The position numbers were made by a program, and so were the translations under genes. From Nocardioidaceae bacterium (GTDB taxonomy: Bacteria; Actinomycetota; Actinomycetes; Propionibacteriales; Nocardioidaceae), in assembly GCA_020438665.1 (NCBI GenBank), contig JAGQUE010000285.1, forward strand, positions 2,046 to 10,082: DNA of 8,037 nt. Direction: 5' to 3'. The notes beneath the pieces are model-generated. The model was not told the DNA's origin, made no database searches, and saw only the letters and a list, made by a program, of their open reading frames with translations. Of the stretch, positions 6,556 through 8,037 are shown in pieces (within the stretch, counting starts at the first letter, position 1; each line of letters opens with the position of its first letter).

Positions 6556-7302
6556 TCAGCCGACCTCCACGAACCACTCCCTCCCGAGGACCAGGCGGGC
6601 CAGCGGGCGGGGGAGCCGCAGGAGGACGGCGACAGTGCGGATTCCCCCGCCCGCCTGGGAACGGTGCGCCGCCAGCGCGGACCGCTTGGCGTCGAGCTGC
6701 GCGGCCACGTCGACCCGCCGGTCGATGGTGTCCCGGGCGGCATAGACATCGTCGCCCGGGATGGTGAGGCCCGGCATCAGCCGTGCCACCGGACGCAGCA
6801 CCCGGAAGAGCCTGACCAGCCAGGTGCGGTCCACGGTGGCCTCGAGCAACAGTGGCCGCGAGGCCGCCAACGACTGGGCCTTCCTGGCCACCCGGTGGAC
6901 GGCGAGATGGTCGGGGTGGCCATAGCCCCCGTGCTCGTCATAGCCCGTGACCACGTCGGCCTGCTCCTCGTCCAGGATCGCCGCGACCCGGGCGGCCACG
7001 TCGTCCACCGGTGCGTCGGCCAGCCGACCCGGGCCGGCCGTGGGTGTGTCGGCCATCCCCGAGTCGGCATAGTCCAACCAGCAGATCCGCTGGACGCCCA
7101 GGGCACGGGCGGCGGCCAACCCCTCGTCGCGACGCGCCCGGCCGAGCCGCCCCGCGTACGACGTGCCGGCGAGCCCGGCGTCTCCGTCGGTGGCGAAGAC
7201 GATCACCACCCGGTCACCGGCAGCGGCCCGTTGGGCGAGCCAGCCGCCGGTGAGCAGTGCCTCGTCGTCGGGGTGCGCGTGCAGCGACACGATGGTCGCC
7301 AT
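6556..7302 (-). CDS. PIG-L/LmbE-family zinc-dependent N-deacetylase
   Basis: The 248-residue protein has the family signatures AHPDDE (residues 9-14) and GHPDH (128-132). By analogy with MshB, H10, D13 and H132 should bind zinc, D12 should act as the general base, and H129 matches the conserved second histidine. FATDGD (36-41), the basic R-rich segment (52-59) and a C-terminal QLDAKRSALAAHRSQ motif (202-216) are also typical. These enzymes remove an acetyl group from N-acetylglucosamine-type sugars in glycolipids, thiols or antibiotics; the substrate here cannot be read. The protein has no signal peptide and should be cytoplasmic. It starts 3 nt after the stop of an upstream GT4-like glycosyltransferase, so a sugar is probably added and then deacetylated. 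It is shorter than typical MshB and lacks mycothiol neighbours, so no mshB symbol is given. The ATG at 7302 is supported by GGAGG 8 nt upstream and by the HPDDE motif starting at residue 10. Confidence 0.93.
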   Translation of the reverse strand: MATIVSLHAHPDDEALLTGGWLAQRAAAGDRVVIVFATDGDAGLAGTSYAGRLGRARRDEGLAAARALGVQRICWLDYADSGMADTPTAGPGRLADAPVDDVAARVAAILDEEQADVVTGYDEHGGYGHPDHLAVHRVARKAQSLAASRPLLLEATVDRTWLVRLFRVLRPVARLMPGLTIPGDDVYAARDTIDRRVDVAAQLDAKRSALAAHRSQAGGGIRTVAVLLRLPRPLARLVLGREWFVEVG

Positions 7303-7305
7303 GCC

Positions 7306-8037
7306 TCAGGCCTCCGCCGACAGTGGGTCGGCGTGCTGCCGCGGCGTCGCGGAAGCCATTGACGTGGCTGCCGTCGCCGCTGTCCGCGCCGCCGCTTCGT
7401 CATAGAGGGCCGCTGTCCGCTCCAGGACATCGGCCCAGTCGAACGCCGGTGCCACCCGGCGGTTGTGGTCGGTGATCCGGGAGCGCAGCGCGTCGTCGCG
7501 CGCCAGGTCGGCGATCGCCACCGCCATCTGGAGGTCGTCGTCGACGAGCAGGCCGTCGACACGGTCGCGGACGAACTCCCGGATGCCGCTGTGCCGATCT
7601 GCCACGATCGGCAGCCCGGCGCAGCGAGCCTCGAGGGCGGCGATCCCGAACGACTCCTTGGGCGCCGGGGCGACATAGAGGCTGGCAGCCGACAGCTCGT
7701 CGCGCACCTGCTGTCGGGGGATTCGGCCGGTGATCCGGACCCGGTCACCGAGCCCACGTCGCGCGACCACCCGCTCCACGCGGGGTCGCAGTGGACCGTC
7801 GCCGACGACCACCAGGCGCAGGTCGGTCTCGGGCGCCAGCCGACGAGCCCGGTCGAAGAGACGCACCAGCTGCACCGGCCGCTTGCGTGGCATCAGGCGC
7901 ATCACGCTGACCACGGTCACCGGGCCGTGGTCGGCGCCTGCCGGACTCGGAGCATCCTGACCCCGTGGGGCGACCTGACCCCGTGGAGCGACCTGACCCC
8001 GTGGGGCCGCCTGGGGAAGATCGGCCGCGCCACGGGG
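7306..8037 (-). CDS. GT4-like glycosyltransferase, 3' part (5' end outside the window)
   Basis: The reading frame is open to the window edge and gives at least 243 residues. From about residue 40 of the fragment it is a classic GT-B C-terminal nucleotide-sugar-binding domain: VTVVSVMRLMPRKRP, LRLVVVGDGPLRP, VRITGRIP, then E-x7-E in KESFGIAALEARCAG, followed by GLPIV and DGLLVDDD. The spaced glutamates are the hallmark of retaining GT4-type enzymes that transfer a sugar from a nucleotide donor. Before this domain lies a low-complexity linker with APRGQ repeats. The GTG at 7920 could be taken as a start, but it would give only half an enzyme and the frame continues upstream, so I treat the gene as truncated by the window. 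It overlaps nothing and ends 3 nt before the deacetylase, forming an operon with it. The acceptor is unknown. No signal peptide can be judged. Confidence 0.9.
   Translation of the reverse strand, partial: PRGAADLPQAAPRGQVAPRGQVAPRGQDAPSPAGADHGPVTVVSVMRLMPRKRPVQLVRLFDRARRLAPETDLRLVVVGDGPLRPRVERVVARRGLGDRVRITGRIPRQQVRDELSAASLYVAPAPKESFGIAALEARCAGLPIVADRHSGIREFVRDRVDGLLVDDDLQMAVAIADLARDDALRSRITDHNRRVAPAFDWADVLERTAALYDEAAARTAATAATSMASATPRQHADPLSAEA
7311..7315 (-). promoter_or_regulatory. Ribosome binding site of the deacetylase within the glycosyltransferase gene
   Basis: GGAGG lies 8 nt before the ATG at 7302, inside the last codons of the upstream glycosyltransferase. This placement indicates a shared transcript and probably translational coupling of the two genes. 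Confidence 0.7.
7956..8009. repeat. Three 18-bp tandem repeats in the glycosyltransferase linker
   Basis: The unit CCTGACCCCGTGGGGCGA occurs three times head to tail (7956-7973, 7974-7991, 7992-8009). Copy 2 has one difference and copy 3 has two. A degenerate fourth unit may follow at 8010-8027. The unit is a multiple of three and encodes APRGQV/D on the minus strand, so gain or loss of copies keeps the glycosyltransferase in frame. Confidence 0.9.

Noticed and set aside
7306..7920. GTG at 7920 as the start of a short glycosyltransferase
   Set aside because: The frame stays open to the window edge, and a start here would leave only the C-terminal half of a GT-B enzyme.
7956..8009. CRISPR-like array at the window edge
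   Set aside because: The 18-bp units are directly adjacent with no unique spacers and encode an in-frame APRGQ linker, so this is a coding tandem repeat.
1..8037. tRNA, rRNA, insertion sequence, transposase, integrase or attachment site
   Set aside because: I saw no tRNA-like cloverleaf, no rRNA sequence, no transposase or integrase motif and no terminal inverted repeats.

Overview
The window is very GC-rich, and every convincing gene lies on the minus strand. Together with the PIG-L deacetylase / GT4 glycosyltransferase pair, the Sec-type signal peptides and the TANNNT-type promoter candidates, this points to a high-GC actinobacterium, possibly Micrococcales or Propionibacteriales. The genus cannot be read from the sequence. 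All calls come from reading motifs by eye; no database search was run.

The layout is described in transcription order, from the right edge of the window to the left. (1) 8037-7306 is the 3' part of a retaining GT-B (GT4-like) glycosyltransferase. Its inter-domain linker carries an 18-bp tandem repeat at the window edge. (2) 7302-6556 is a PIG-L/LmbE-type zinc deacetylase that starts 3 nt after the glycosyltransferase stop, so the two form an operon for a glycosylation-plus-deacetylation step. (3) 6555-6451 is a compact intergenic region with a terminator-like hairpin, a candidate promoter and a short palindrome inside the promoter spacer. (4) 6450-2602 encodes a 1282-residue secreted multidomain protein. 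It has a signal peptide, an approximately eight-bladed beta-propeller, a beta-sandwich, a long helical region, a hydrophobic glycine-rich segment and a C-terminal module I do not recognise. (5) 2428-1142 encodes a second, smaller secreted protein that is essentially a propeller built from the same kind of repeat. (6) 959-72 encodes a 295-residue protein with a ScoMcrA-like N-terminal head domain, a basic Ala-Pro linker and a C-terminal four-cysteine zinc ribbon. It has a candidate leaderless promoter.

The carbohydrate pair is separated from the rest by the terminator and promoter region. The two propeller proteins look like a functional pair, with adjacent genes on the same strand and a shared repeat architecture. 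The large protein has the general layout of a surface or toxin-like effector: export signal, display domain, stalk, hydrophobic segment and variable tip. No immunity gene is recognisable, so that reading is only a hypothesis. The most notable observations are the unassigned C-terminal module of the large protein, the paired propellers, the restriction-linked head domain without a nuclease, the slippage-prone repeat in the glycosyltransferase, and a preference for the TAT tyrosine codon that goes against the base composition.
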